DNA from: Norana najaformis
Lineage: Eukaryota > Annelida > Clitellata > Crassiclitellata > Hormogastridae
Direction: 5' to 3'
NCBI GenBank assembly: GCA_964023275.1
Contig: OZ029925.1
Location: forward strand, 8,714,719 to 8,778,718
DNA length: 64,000 nt
Shown here: positions 11,276 to 23,900 of the stretch, in pieces
How positions within the stretch are numbered: position 1 is the stretch's first letter
Layout: the number at the start of each line of letters is the position of its first letter
Made by a program: the position numbers and the translations under genes
The notes under the pieces: generated by a model
The model's database searches: none
Told to the model about the DNA's origin: nothing
The model's input: only the letters and a program-made list of their open reading frames with translations

Positions 11276-11766
11276 TGGATCCTTCTGCTGCTGAAAGTGA
11301 ACGTAATATTACTACTTGTTATGTTTAATTTCCAGTTTTTCTCTGATTTGCTGAAAGTTTGAAGTGCATGATAATCTAGTGTTTAGCATGGTGGACTGTT
11401 GACCTAGAGGTTGGAAGTCAAATCCCTATTGTAATTGTAATGTAATTTAAGATTTATAAAGCACCTCTTAGAGAATAAACTCAACAATCCTTGCCTGGAC
11501 AGAAAGATATTTCAAGATTTCTCTTCCATGAGTGATGTTAATGAACTCCACAATAACGTGAGCACATCGATATTGTGGTGTGGGTGGGGATATCAGGTGA
11601 TGAAGAAGGGGACTGGCCCTTATATTTCAGGCTAGAAAAATGGAATAATAAGAAACGTATCTGTCTCTTGGATTTGGCTTCAGTAGCACTACTTTTCTTA
11701 TTGAATTTTTGTTTTATCTTTTTTGATTTCTTCAAAACTGTACCTAACTTGTCATCTTCAGGAATC

Positions 11767-11929
11767 ATGTCGGGCATATCGGAGGAAGATCTGTACAGTA
11801 CTTACAACAATGGCGCGGTGCCAGATGGTTCTGGTGCCAGGTTAGCAGGCGAAGCAGATCTTGCGGCCACGGATTTTCTGTGTTCACAAGTAGAAGAAGC
11901 ATCTATTCAGATGGATGTCAACCGGGAAA
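11767..11929 (+). CDS. Mrtf: MRTF coding exon 1 (start)
   Basis: The ATG (MSGISEEDLYSTYNNG) lies 5 bases after a pyrimidine-rich CTTCAG acceptor at 11756-11761, so a non-coding exon is expected upstream. The exon ends at a GTACGT donor with one base of a split serine codon. The frame is also open upstream to 11575 if the acceptor is unused. Confidence 0.75.
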
Positions 11930-14900
11930 GTACGTCAGAGTTCACCTCTTACAAAACATTCTTTGAGTGCTTGAACTGAGCCATCTGAGATGCAAGGGGA
12001 CAGTCTGTGTAGGCTGAGTAATCTGAAAAAATGTGGTTTTAGCCCAGGCCTGAACCACATCAGAGAACTGACAGATTGGACAGAAGCAAGCATGTACTTA
12101 CATACATATGCACATGCATACATGTATGTACGTGCATATGTACATATGTACGTACATGTTCACAAACATGCATGAATTTATGCATTTAAATTAGCATGTC
12201 TGTATGCAAATAAGCTGTTAATATAATAAGGCTTTAGCATTTTCGAGCCCCATATTTCAGTTAATTAAAAATATCCATATGTATCCATATATAATGGCTA
12301 GAAATGTTTTCACTTTTGCAGCTGAGCTCATTACTTTGTGCATTTACAGCAGTATCAAACTTTTGATACTTGCCATGTGATCATAGCAGTTTAATTGAAT
12401 TCAGCAGCATGTTAGGCCAAAAGGAAACAGAGCCAGCATTCTGCTGGTCTTGTTGTTTTTCAATTATTATTATTATTATTAATATTTCTGCATTTGTTAA
12501 GCACCACCACCTAATGACAAAATATCAGTCGATGGCACTGAGCAGTGAGTAAGTAAGTAAGTAATGCATTTGTTAACACATAGACTGAGCTAGGAATCGT
12601 AGGCAAGGGTGGGTCACAGCGGTTAGACAACAAAAGCAAGACGATACAAATAGGTCTTTAGCCGCTTTACGAATGTGTCTAGCGAGATATTGTTGTGAGT
12701 AACGTAAACAGGAAGACTATTCCATTTGGTTGGTGCAGAGTTGCTGAAATTGCTGAGCAGCTGTGAATGAAGGAATTGCTCTAGGTCCCTCACAGTAACC
12801 GTCTCAGGATATGCTCAGACCAACACACTTCACGCTGCAAGATGAGCGTTCTAACCATTATTTTTTGAATTGTCTCGCAGCATTTATCTGCAAGGATAAA
12901 CTTTGGTTGATTAAAATGGAAAAGTAAAGTTTTAAATTGTTGTGTGGTTGCATGACTGACTTTGCTCGAACTGTGTTTGCAGAACACGACATCTGTTGGG
13001 CTTCATGCCTTGCTAACTATTAAGTGTTGTTGAAAAATTGAATGCTGATGTCAGTATAATAGCACATTTCTTGTGTGTCTCTTACACCTTCTGTTACCAT
13101 CAGCACAATACGTTAGCAGTTTTTCATCTTGAATTGTTGCCAAGGTGACTTCGTACGGCCAAAGCCCTCAACATAATCTTGTGTGACCAAAAGCCCAAAA
13201 TTCCTTCAAATCCCCTACAGCTATCTCTAAAAGTGCCTACTAAACTCTCTTCTGGAAATGTCATATGAACCATGGACACTCCCACCACAAGTCAATGCCA
13301 CCCTTTTTGTGCCAGTTTTAATTGGGAAAATTTTTTGTGCCAGTTTTAATTGGGAAAGAGAGTTTATTCTTGGCATACGTAATTTTATTTTGGTTGTGAT
13401 CTACGTCTGTTTCTCTCATTATGTAAAGAAACACAGAGGCAGAATATGGCAGATAGTGTGAGAACTAAATGTCCTGCTTTAATGATTTGGTAAATTTTAT
13501 CGGGAAATTTATCATTTTAGTCCTAATAAAGTTTTTTTTATAATCCACATTTATTGCTGTTTTAGGTTTGAAGAGAAAGTTGATGTTCAGAAGGACTTTG
13601 CCGGAGCTGGTTGACCAGGGAATATATCCTCGTAAGTAGCTACCGGCTTTTGGAAAAACCTCTGACTTTCCATTTACTAGTAGGCATGTGTGAAAAATAG
13701 TATTAAATAATTGTGAAAATAAGTTATGTAAATTTAAAAAATTGGTTAATGTAATTTTTTTTAAATTAGTAGTGTATATTCTTGGTTGGAGTTGGGAGAA
13801 AAATTGTTTCGAGTGGAGATTATTCTTTTGCACCCATTGCTGCGAAACTGCTAGCATGAGGAACTGATGATAATGGTGGAGGTGGTGATGATGACGAAGA
13901 AGTGGGCAGATGGGTAATCCGTTTCTTCACTTAAAGAACTTAATATGTTGAGAGGAATAACATGTATTAGCCTTGTTTTCATAGCTCTGAATGTTCCACC
14001 GGCATTTGCTGATCGCCAGCGGCATTTACAGAGAGCGCAGGTCAGTCCAAGTCTACCTCTCTCTGTTTAGCAGTTTTGATTTATAAATGAACCTGAACCG
14101 ATTTGCCTCCTTGCTTCTGTATTAATTGAGCTGTTTCCCCACACTTGACTAATTTTAATGGTGAATAAATGCGTAGTTTACGACTTGATTTGTTGTATTC
14201 GTATTTGTAACAAAACATTTAAATAGCACCTCTTCAAATTCTTAGCCACATCCAATGTGGGGCTCTGGCTAGGTATTTTATGTGTTTTGTTAGATACTAA
14301 TACCATTTGAGCTTGGCACACTAACATTCACTAACCCGTATGCTTTCAAAAGTTTCCGCATTCATTCTGAGTGATGTAAACTGATCTGACTGACTGCTGT
14401 ACCACTTGCTTAACATTGAGAGGGTGGCAATATAAGAATAATAATTAATTAATATTGAAGATATAATAATTAGTAACAGTATAATAATACTGTTATAACA
14501 GACTTCAAGTAGAGCTGTGACTGGGTGAAAATCAAAGATTCAAAAGAGAACTGAAGAATAGTATACCAAAAATTACTCAGGTAGTGGCTGCATACTTACC
14601 CTGCTTAGGCTGCCTCTTGCATCACTGGACTACTGGTAAGTAAAAGTAAAACACCCATGACTCTGGAACTTGAGATAGACCCTTATTTCCCGCTCTTCAG
14701 CCCTTGAGCTGACAGCAGACAAATACCAAGGTCCTCGACATGGGACTAATGCGTCACAGGACTTGCCGTTTGCTTGCAAGTTTGATGCTGGTACCAAATT
14801 CCATCAAATTTGATAATGGAGACACCAGTACACGGACAACTTGCCCAGGGTTATTGCAGGGATTCCACTTTGGCAGGCTGGAACTCACAACACAGCGTGC

Positions 14901-17900
14901 TACTGATAGACCACCGTGTTGCACACTTTAAACTGATCCTCTGGTAGGGACTGGATTTGCAGACTGGCGTTGATGCACCAGCGATTGATTCCTTTTGTTT
15001 TGTAAAGGTGTTGTAAAAGCTCTAAGATTAGAGATGGCCATTACTCGTAGAATAAAGAGTGCTTGGAAAGCAAAACTGTCACCTTGCAGTTTTTGAAAGT
15101 CATTGTTATTTCTTTGCTAAAAGAGTTGTCAGATTTTGAATGGCCTCGATGGGGTTCATTAAGAGTGTATGTCACCTCGAAACCTGGTGGACTACCCTGC
15201 AGGCCAGCATTTTACGAGACTCTTGGATTGCTGAGCCCTCTTGCTTGAAGTCCATGATTTGCCTTCATTATGTTGGGTATTTCTTCTCTCTTTGTTATTT
15301 GAGCAACTGAATTATGTTCTTCATGCGACCCTTCTGACTTGATGCTGTGCCCAGAATATGCTGGTGAACTGTGCTTAGCTTTTAAGTAGCACTTTAGAAA
15401 TTGTTCAATTTTACGATTACAGTTATGGGTAAATGAGTCAGTCTTGCACAGTGATAGAAAATCTTAAGTGGTGAAGCCATGAGACACTGTTTCGTCAGAG
15501 TATAAGTGCTAATCAATCAATGAATCAGGAAGTCTTATCAGTTTCAGTTGTGAGTCAATCAATCTCTTGCGCTGAAGTCATTATTCACTTTGCTGTGAGA
15601 CAGAAATTTGTTTTGCTTTGTTTGCTGTAAACCATTTAGTTGTTTAGCCAACGAAGCTGAGATTATGCATATGCATTTTTCTATGGGTCACTCCATCATG
15701 TACCAGCAGCCTGTAATGCAAGCTATCAGTCATGCTTATGCATTTTTCTATGGGTCACTCCATCATGTACCAGCAGCCTGTAATGCTAGCTATCAGTCAG
15801 CAAATCAATCAGTTGGTCCCTTTAATGTGATTTTCGGTGACGTTATTCTAATCAGTTTATCGGTCATTCATTCAGTCATGTGGTTGGAAGATTCAACAAC
15901 TTTCTCTTTCTTTCTCCCAGAGTTACAAGATGGTGTTTGAGTTAATCATTTACTGGCAGTAAGTCTGTCATCCTGTCAGTTGCTGTTAAGGTGTGAGGTG
16001 TCTGCTGATTTCCAGAACAGTTGGTCACTCATTAATTCACATGTCAGTTACTGGCATTGGCCGTGCCTGCCATTGTCAGTTTCGTTAATTCACATGTCAG
16101 TTACTAGCACTGACTCAGTCAGCCACTGTCAGTTTCAGTAGTTTACCTGTGGCCATGGCAATTGCAGACTGGTGATAGGCTGCGTCAGAAACTGAAGGAG
16201 AGACCTGACAGGGAGTGCCTAGTTCAGCATCACATTCTTGAAGGTAAAGCACCTGTTGTTGTGTATTAATCTCACCTGATCTAATCGGGAGGTCAGTTAA
16301 TTCAAATCCAGCGTCTATTGCAAAGGCACAAATTCGCACCATCTTCTTTTGTGTAGTATAATGAAAGAATTTATGTGGCACATCTATAAAATCTAGATGC
16401 TCCAGTAATGTCAGGTTTTATAGTTGTTGAAATGACGTCAACGATTTCATTAGACGCATTTCTGTTATCTACTGTTATCTTATCTGGTGTAATAATATCT
16501 GATCTGATCATATTTGTTAGATCACCAGGTTGCAGTGCTTTTGAGAGGTACTTGAAAGACGCTGTATAGAAGTCCAGATGCATACACAATATATGCATAC
16601 GTACATGTATGCATACAAACTTACAGTACATGCATATAGATCCATACATACATAATTTAATATCTAGCGATGTCTGGTATGATCTTATCTGAGTTGATCA
16701 TATTTGATCTGATCACATCTGATCATATGATTGTTATAGTGGAAGCATCAGTTGCCTGAGATATTTACTGATGACTAAAAATCTAGCCACAGCTTTGACC
16801 AGTTTTCTGTAGGTCACTGCAGTAGGTCGGACAGTCAACAGCAATAGGCCAGATATTTGTAATGTAACGTAACTAAACGTTGCTAAACATTGATATAGCA
16901 TCTCATTTGAGCCTTATGTCTTGAGTTGTAACCTGAAAAGAATTAACTACCGATTAATTAGCCAATAACTGAGAAAAATGCTAAGTTGTGAGCAGACAGT
17001 TCCTCGAACTTCTCTGAATCTCTGTATTGCTGAAAATGTGCTGATATGCTGTTCATATGCTGAAACTGCCCCTTAACTGATCTGTTTACATCTTCAAAGA
17101 AATTACTCATTCGGCTAAACTCAAGATTCTTCTGGAGGACTTTGATTAAAATTTATGGTGACATTTGAAAGCCAATCACTTGAGTTTTGTGAACAGATTG
17201 ATCTCTTAAAGTTTAAAACCTGTGATCAGAATAATTACTGTCAAGTGCTGAGGTTAACGCATTTCAGGCGATAACAATACTTGTGTTATCCAGAAGAAGT
17301 TGGACTGTTAACTGTCTGCTGTCATTACATGTAATTAAGAATGTCATTAAGAATGTAATTAAGAATCAAAACTTGTTGCAAGTCTTTGAATGATTTTACG
17401 TGAGCTCTGATCAGTTTAAAAATTCATAGTAGAGCATATATAATTTTATGTCTAATTACACCAGCAACTCATGATGCTGTCTTTGGAAGCCATATCAGGA
17501 ACTGCCTTGTAACTAGGCTGTATTATAATGAGTTTGTTTTGCTATAGGCAAATTGATATAGGATCCTTGATGGTGTTATATCATGATTTGTGTTACATGT
17601 ATAACAAACTATAGTATCACAAGTCTTCAGTGTAATAAATGTAACAGCAGATGATCCATTCAAGAATAATGCCCTTCAGATAATATAATTTCTGGAATTT
17701 CTTTGATCATACAAACAATAGGCCTGCTGTAACAAAAGTTGAAGACTCATCTTTTTCAGCTACCAGATGAATTCATTAGTTGATGCGACATGAAGTCCTG
17801 TCAATGGTAACAATAACATATCTTGCAATAAACCATTTCTGGCATCTTCCATTTGGACGCATCACTCTGAGTAGTTTAGGCATTATCACATTCTTTGGCA

Positions 17901-20900
17901 CATCTGCAGAATTTGACGGGGCAAATAATGGGTTAGTTCCAGATGTTGTATTATATTGCCGTGTTTATATGGTGATTCTCACAGAACAAAGCTACTCAGA
18001 GTGGTGGTGCCCAGTGGGAGAACTTGTGAAATTAGATAATTCTTAAGAAAGCCTGCTGCAAGTTCAATAGAGCTATGAAAAACTGGTGAACATTTTACAC
18101 ATTTAAATGCTGAACCAGAAATTCAACTGTTGTTAATGAGGTGTCATGTACCTGGTGTAAAATAATAAAGTATTAATAATAAATGTTTAAGTAAATTTTT
18201 AAAAACCATTTTGATGTTTTTAGACACTTGTATGTTCTTTGGGTAAAGTAATAAAATAACAGCAATAATAATAATAATGTGTGTCTATGTGGCATTTTCT
18301 GTAGATACAAGTCCGTTGGTCGATCGATCCTTGCAGGACAAGCAGCGACTTCTGAAGCGATATAGGTTGCAAAGCGACCTAAGTGGCCGACTAGCGAGTA
18401 GGCCAGGGCCACTTGAACTGGTTGAGAAAAACATCCTATTGACTGACCCACAGCTGAAAGATGGTCTTATCGGTAAGATACAGGTTAATTGGTTTTTAAC
18501 TGTCACTTGTATTGACAGTTTGGTACTTGGCTGAGCTGAGAATATTGTTAGGAAAGGTGTATGATTGCAGTTGTTGTGTCTGCACTTTGAATGAAACAGC
18601 CTTCAATCTTAGTACCATGCCTGCTACTGTTGCAGACTGAAGGACACATTAATGAGCAGTGCACAATTCTCTAGTGAATTGTGTGCTATGGTATCAACCC
18701 AGAAGGTGGGGATTCGTTTCCTTGTAAAGCAGCAAAAATATCTGTTCCTCTAATGTTCACATTGCAGACTCGTCTGTGAAATACGGGATGTGACTGGCCA
18801 CCCATCCTCATATGAGATGGCTAAGAAAACGAATTCGCTAACACATCATGCCCATTTCTGCCTGTTGGGGTTAGGAGTGCCCTTCTTTTTCTGCCATATG
18901 TATGGTGATCTTTTTGTATAGCACACCTAATCAACAGGATAATTCTTGCCTTGTGAGAAGATTTTTGTAGCGACTCTGGGCAAGTTGTCTGTCCACACGT
19001 GCCTCTGTCACCAAACAGTATCATTTGATACTGTGTAAGCTGGGAGACAAACAAGAAGTCCTGTAATGCATTGGCCCCATGTCCAGAACTTGTGGCATTT
19101 GTCCATTGCTGGCATAAGGGCTGAAAAGCAGGAAGTAGATGCCTTCACTGTGTTCTAATTTAGGGACCCGGAAGTTTTGCTCTTTGTACTTACTTTATGG
19201 TACTCGACTATTTTGGTATGCCAGGTGGTTTGAACGTGGCCAGTAATGTCATGGTTCATGTTTCAGTGTGGACTTCGCTTTTATGCTCTGCATAAATTTG
19301 CATGTAATTTGCATATCATGTGTTGTAATGTCAAAGGTTGCCCTGCTGTTAAATTGCTGATCACTTGTTGGCACTTAGCCGAAAATTCTACAACTTTAAT
19401 AACATGCCTCTTGAGGACTCTATTTTAAAAGTGTGCACGAGAAATTAGCAATGAACATACCTCTCGTTGCCTTACCTTTTATTGCCTTATCTTACCCTGC
19501 ATTTCCTTATCTTACCTTACATGGCCTTATTTTACCTCCTGTTATTTATCTTCACATGACTGGTTTGTTATCTGAAGAGGGGACGATTCCTTTCACAAAG
19601 ACGACTGAGGTGGTTGATCCGGTTCGACGCCTCCTACACCCCGACATCTACCAGGTCGAAGATGAAGATTACAGCCTGGGGATTGATGAATCTGGTGGCA
19701 GTCTGGACTTCTCCGTACTTGTGACAACATCGGACGACAGTCTGCCTGACAGCATTTGTCTGACTCCCACAGAAGGTGCTTCAGACCAGGCCAAGCTCAT
19801 CACGTCAACTGCTTCAGTTCCATCTCCTCCCGAATCATTCTCTGTCATGTCTCCCAGAATTCCCATCGGAGTTGGATCAGCTCCATCAAACATTCCACCT
19901 GCACCTGACATCACTCCCCTTCTTCAGGGCAGCAAGAAATTCCAGTTTGTCAACCCGCAGTTTAAACCATCACCCATGTTCACTTTCGGCAGTGTCGTGC
20001 AGCCAGTTTCAACGCAGTCGACGTTGGCAGGTGCCACAGTATTGCCATCTGGTAGCAACGATCTGCCAGTGTCATCGGACAGCACAACGTCGACTGGCGT
20101 CAGTAACAAACGAATCGCCAAAAAACCGAAGAACAAAAACGTGACGAAAACGAAAGTGATTAAGTTTCACGAATACAAAGGCCCGTCGAACAGAGTGAGC
20201 ACAAAATCACGGCCCGAGCCCCCGCGTGAGCACACGTCCTCCTCAGCTTATCATGTTCTGCTCGAACAACAGCAGCTCTTTCTCCAGTTTCAGCTGCAGC
20301 TGGAGTATCAGCAACAGAGTTTACTGTCACGACAGCAGAGTGAATCTGGACCATCCGCCACAACGAGTGCCATTGCAGCACCTGCCACGGCACAGCTGGC
20401 ACATGGTGTCACAACGTCAACTGACACCACTCAGGCATTGAGCACTGCCACCTCCAGTGTTTTCAGCTTCAAACCGTCACACATGCCTGTTGCATCAGCT
20501 GTTACAAAACCTTCAACCCGCTTGGAGGACATGAAGGTAGCGGACTTGAGGGCTGAATGCAGGCGTCTGAACCTGGCCAGTCATGGGCCAAAGCCTCAGC
20601 TGATTGACCGCCTCACTCCACACATCAGTAAGATAAGTGGGCAAGGCAGGGAATCTGCTGGTCCCTCTGTAAGAACCTCGGATTCATCATTGTCCGGAAG
20701 TTCTGAGGTGACTTCGCCCGTGTCGGGATCCGTGGATGCTTCATTAAGCAACAGCCAGTTTGGGTTGCTAGGCAGCCACAACTCGGTTGTTCCCATGGCG
20801 ATTGATGTTGCTAATACACGACCTCCTTCGATCGTGCCCATGGAGGTTGACCATACGTCTAGTCAGAATGCTGGGAGCTTCATTTGTGCCACTCCCACGG

Positions 20901-23900
20901 CCTTTATCTTGCTCCAGGCTGCTCCCCAACCCAAGCCGCTTGCCCAGGCGCCTGAAGCGCCATGTCAGTCCACAAAGCATGATGTCATGACGCTCAAAGA
21001 TCAAAGCAGGCAACAGATAATTGCTATGGCTCAGCCATCCTTGTCTAACTTCAGTTCTGCAAACGTCGGCATTAGCTCTGCGCAGCCATTGATGCTGGTG
21101 ACTCGTCCCATGATTACAGCAGGACTGCCGCAGGTATGATTTCTTCCAACAGAATCTGATCTCTTCTGAAAACATTCGTAGCATTACTGCAATAAAATCG
21201 CTATCAGTGGTCGCTTCTAATTTATATTGATGTGCATATTGAAATTTGGGATGAGATGTAATCAAAAGCCACTGGCTTTCAGGCTGTGATATCCAGAGAG
21301 ACTGCCCTGTTGTTGAATTGCTATTATCCTGTTTGCACTTCAGCTGAAATATCTTCTATACCACAGAGTGTTGAAAGAGGCATATACCCAGGGTAATTAC
21401 ATAAGTAAGTAACTGAACATTTCCACTGCACATTATACGAACCTCTAGAAGGTGCTTGTTACTAGCCTTGGCAACAGTGTTGAAATTTGTTGAGAACTTG
21501 AATATTATACTAACCTAAATGATGCTTGAACAGCTGGAAATGTTATGATTGAGTGGCTGTTATAGACTTAAAATCCAACCAGCGAAGACTCATCCGGGTC
21601 TGAGAGGTGACTCAGTACTCCAAATTTGTGGTCCAAGTTGCACTGGCCATGGAGAATGACGGTGGGCAAGTGCAGCATTGGCAGAACATAAATGAGTGAT
21701 TAGCAGTATCGGTTCTTTACGCTACCTTTGCAGTCAGCTACTGTGTAATGCCTTTCAATACAGGCTCGATCAATCTAGCTGATGCTCATGATTTCTTAGA
21801 AGTACGGTCATAATAAACAACCGAGCATTTCCATTTTAGGGAAGACCAGGTGAGCAGCGAGCATCCTTTTCAGCCAGTCCAGCACCGCAGTCAGGTCAAA
21901 CAGTTCATGTCAGCCGACCGAATTCTGGCTGCTTGTCATCAGAAGAAATTGTGATTCGCCAGCAGCATCTCATCGCGTCTCTGGAACAGTCTCTGCAGCA
22001 GTACCAGCAGGAACTCATTCGGACTCAGCAGAATGCCCGGCTTCGTGAACTCCAGCTCAGCCAGGCAACTGTAGCGCAGCGTACAACAGCTGATGAGAGA
22101 AAGAACTGTTCGTTAGCTCCGCTGGCAACTAGCAATGGTGTTGGCAACCAGGCGATGTTTAGAGTTGCGACGAGCCAAGGCAATGTGCTGGTTCCATATA
22201 AGTTTGCATTAAATAACAATGGGTAAGCGTTGTCCGGAGAGAAATCTGGGGCATGTTTTTAGGACTTTTGTTTTATAGTTAGTTATGGAATCTTATCTAA
22301 TGCCTTAGTAATGCTGAAATGGCCGTCAATTCATGCACTGTGGATTTTGCTGACACTGTTTCTGATAGCAGCTCTGTAGAGGTTCAAGTCATTAGAATAG
22401 ATGAGATGTGACTTTCAAGACATGAACTTAAGGCACACAAAAATCAAGCCAAAATCTGTTCAGATTTCTTGTAGGTTTGCTTACTTAATAGTTTGATGTA
22501 ATGTAATAGATTTTTTGTTGTCAGCACAAACTCTAATCTGTTCAAAATACTTTTAATCCTGCTGTTGTAGCGTAACAGTGTAAGTTTGTCCAGGTAGATG
22601 CACGAACCAGTCATCTGTTGGATCAGTTATTCTGGGAAATTTGATGACATTTCCTTTTCTGTCATGCTGGACACTTCTTAAAATACCTAATCTGTTCAGA
22701 AGATATTTCTAGACCTGTTGGACATCTATTAGATCAGAAGTTACTGTGAAACAAAACTGCATGATGGGTTAATCCGCAGGAGTAACGTGGTATTTAATAT
22801 TTGAAAATAGTTTCTTGCAGCGTTTGTGCGTGATAATGCTGTTTTGGTTACATGTGTGAATTTTTCGGTGCATTTGGTTTGCAGTGCTGTGGCCAGCATG
22901 GCTGGGACGATGCCTCCCTACAAGCCGCTGCTTCGCTCTGCTACAATTCCCATGATGCCCATTTCCTCCTCGCTGTCATCAAACACCAGTTCAACTACAA
23001 CTGATGGCTACGTATGTAGTGCTTCTAATCTCTTCTGATCACTTCTGAGTTACTTTAATAACAGAAGTCTTCATTCATTTGTTTATTCATTCATTCATTG
23101 AGTAAATTTTAACTTTAATCTTCAGAGACATTGAAATGTGCCTATTGCTGTCGTTAATCTTCATGCTTGTTATGACTGATTGATTTGACATTGATTGATT
23201 TGATTGGCTGTCTGAGTTGGAGGTTTGATTGACATATGTTTTTTGTACAGCTGAATTCATCGCTTATTTCTTCATCGTCAACGGCTCCACCGCTCTTTTT
23301 CCAACAGCAGGACAACAACACGATAGAGGATGTCATGGAACTCTTAATCAAACAGGGAGGTTGGTGTTGGCTGAATATCTTAACAGTTTACATTACACTG
23401 TGGGATTTAAAGCCAGAAATAAGACAGTATCAGTCAGCTGATTGGTTGAACGCTTTGCTTCTAACAGAATGTATGCAGCTTCAAACCATCCCTGGGAAAG
23501 TCTAGCCTTACCTGAAATGATGCCTCCACACAAGCCACTGCTATGTTGTGCTGCAATTTCTGTTCTGTCCATATGTTCCTTACTCTCTTCAAACACCAGT
23601 TCATATACAGCTACATGAGTTGGGCTTCTAAAATCTACTGATCATTTCTAAATGAATCTGATGATTGATGTCTCTATTTATTCATTCCTTCAGTTAGTTT
23701 AGCTTTCAGAGACACTGATCTTCTTCTAGCGTGTGCAGTTCGTGCCCAGCCAGTTGCAACCATAATCACCAGCAAGATGGAGAATCAATAGTCCGCCATT
23801 GAAGCGTGTTTGCGGGCAAACGTCATCAGTGTGTGGCACTGATACTTGCCTATCATTATCATTGTGTCAGTAACTTGAGCGAGTCCTTCATGCACAGCTG

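Larger units (their letters stand above)
6691..11761. other. Region between the divergent ankyrin and MRTF genes
   Basis: About 5 kb holding the 5' ends of both genes. I cannot place transcription starts. Recognisable contents are an R1-like antisense copy (7188-7375), imperfect direct repeats around 7448-7650, R1 fragments (9375-9500), a cAMP-response-element-like palindrome (9732-9745) and a pair of direct repeats (9836-9990 and 11105-11275). An untranslated first exon of MRTF presumably lies here. Confidence 0.4.
11930..13565. other. MRTF intron 1
   Basis: Contains a CATACA/TGTATG microsatellite (12093-12176), a minus-strand reverse transcriptase remnant with a (TTAC)n tail (12540-12790) and a 28-bp tandem duplication (13304-13359). 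No other coding signal. Confidence 0.55.
14041..16167. other. MRTF intron 3
   Basis: Holds an R1-B fragment (15335-15430), a 67-bp tandem duplication (15671-15804) and short CAGTTACTrGCA repeats near 16040-16130. No coding signal other than the exon at its end. Confidence 0.5.

Noticed and set aside
17780-18046. 88-codon open frame in MRTF intron 4
   Set aside because: No recognisable domain or splice context, and it begins in a retroelement-like tail.
19433-19577. Reading the MRTF exon 6 frame back to an ATG at 19433
   Set aside because: This part is a CCTTA-rich low-complexity intron (LSYPAFPYLTL), and exon 5 joins in phase at 19578.
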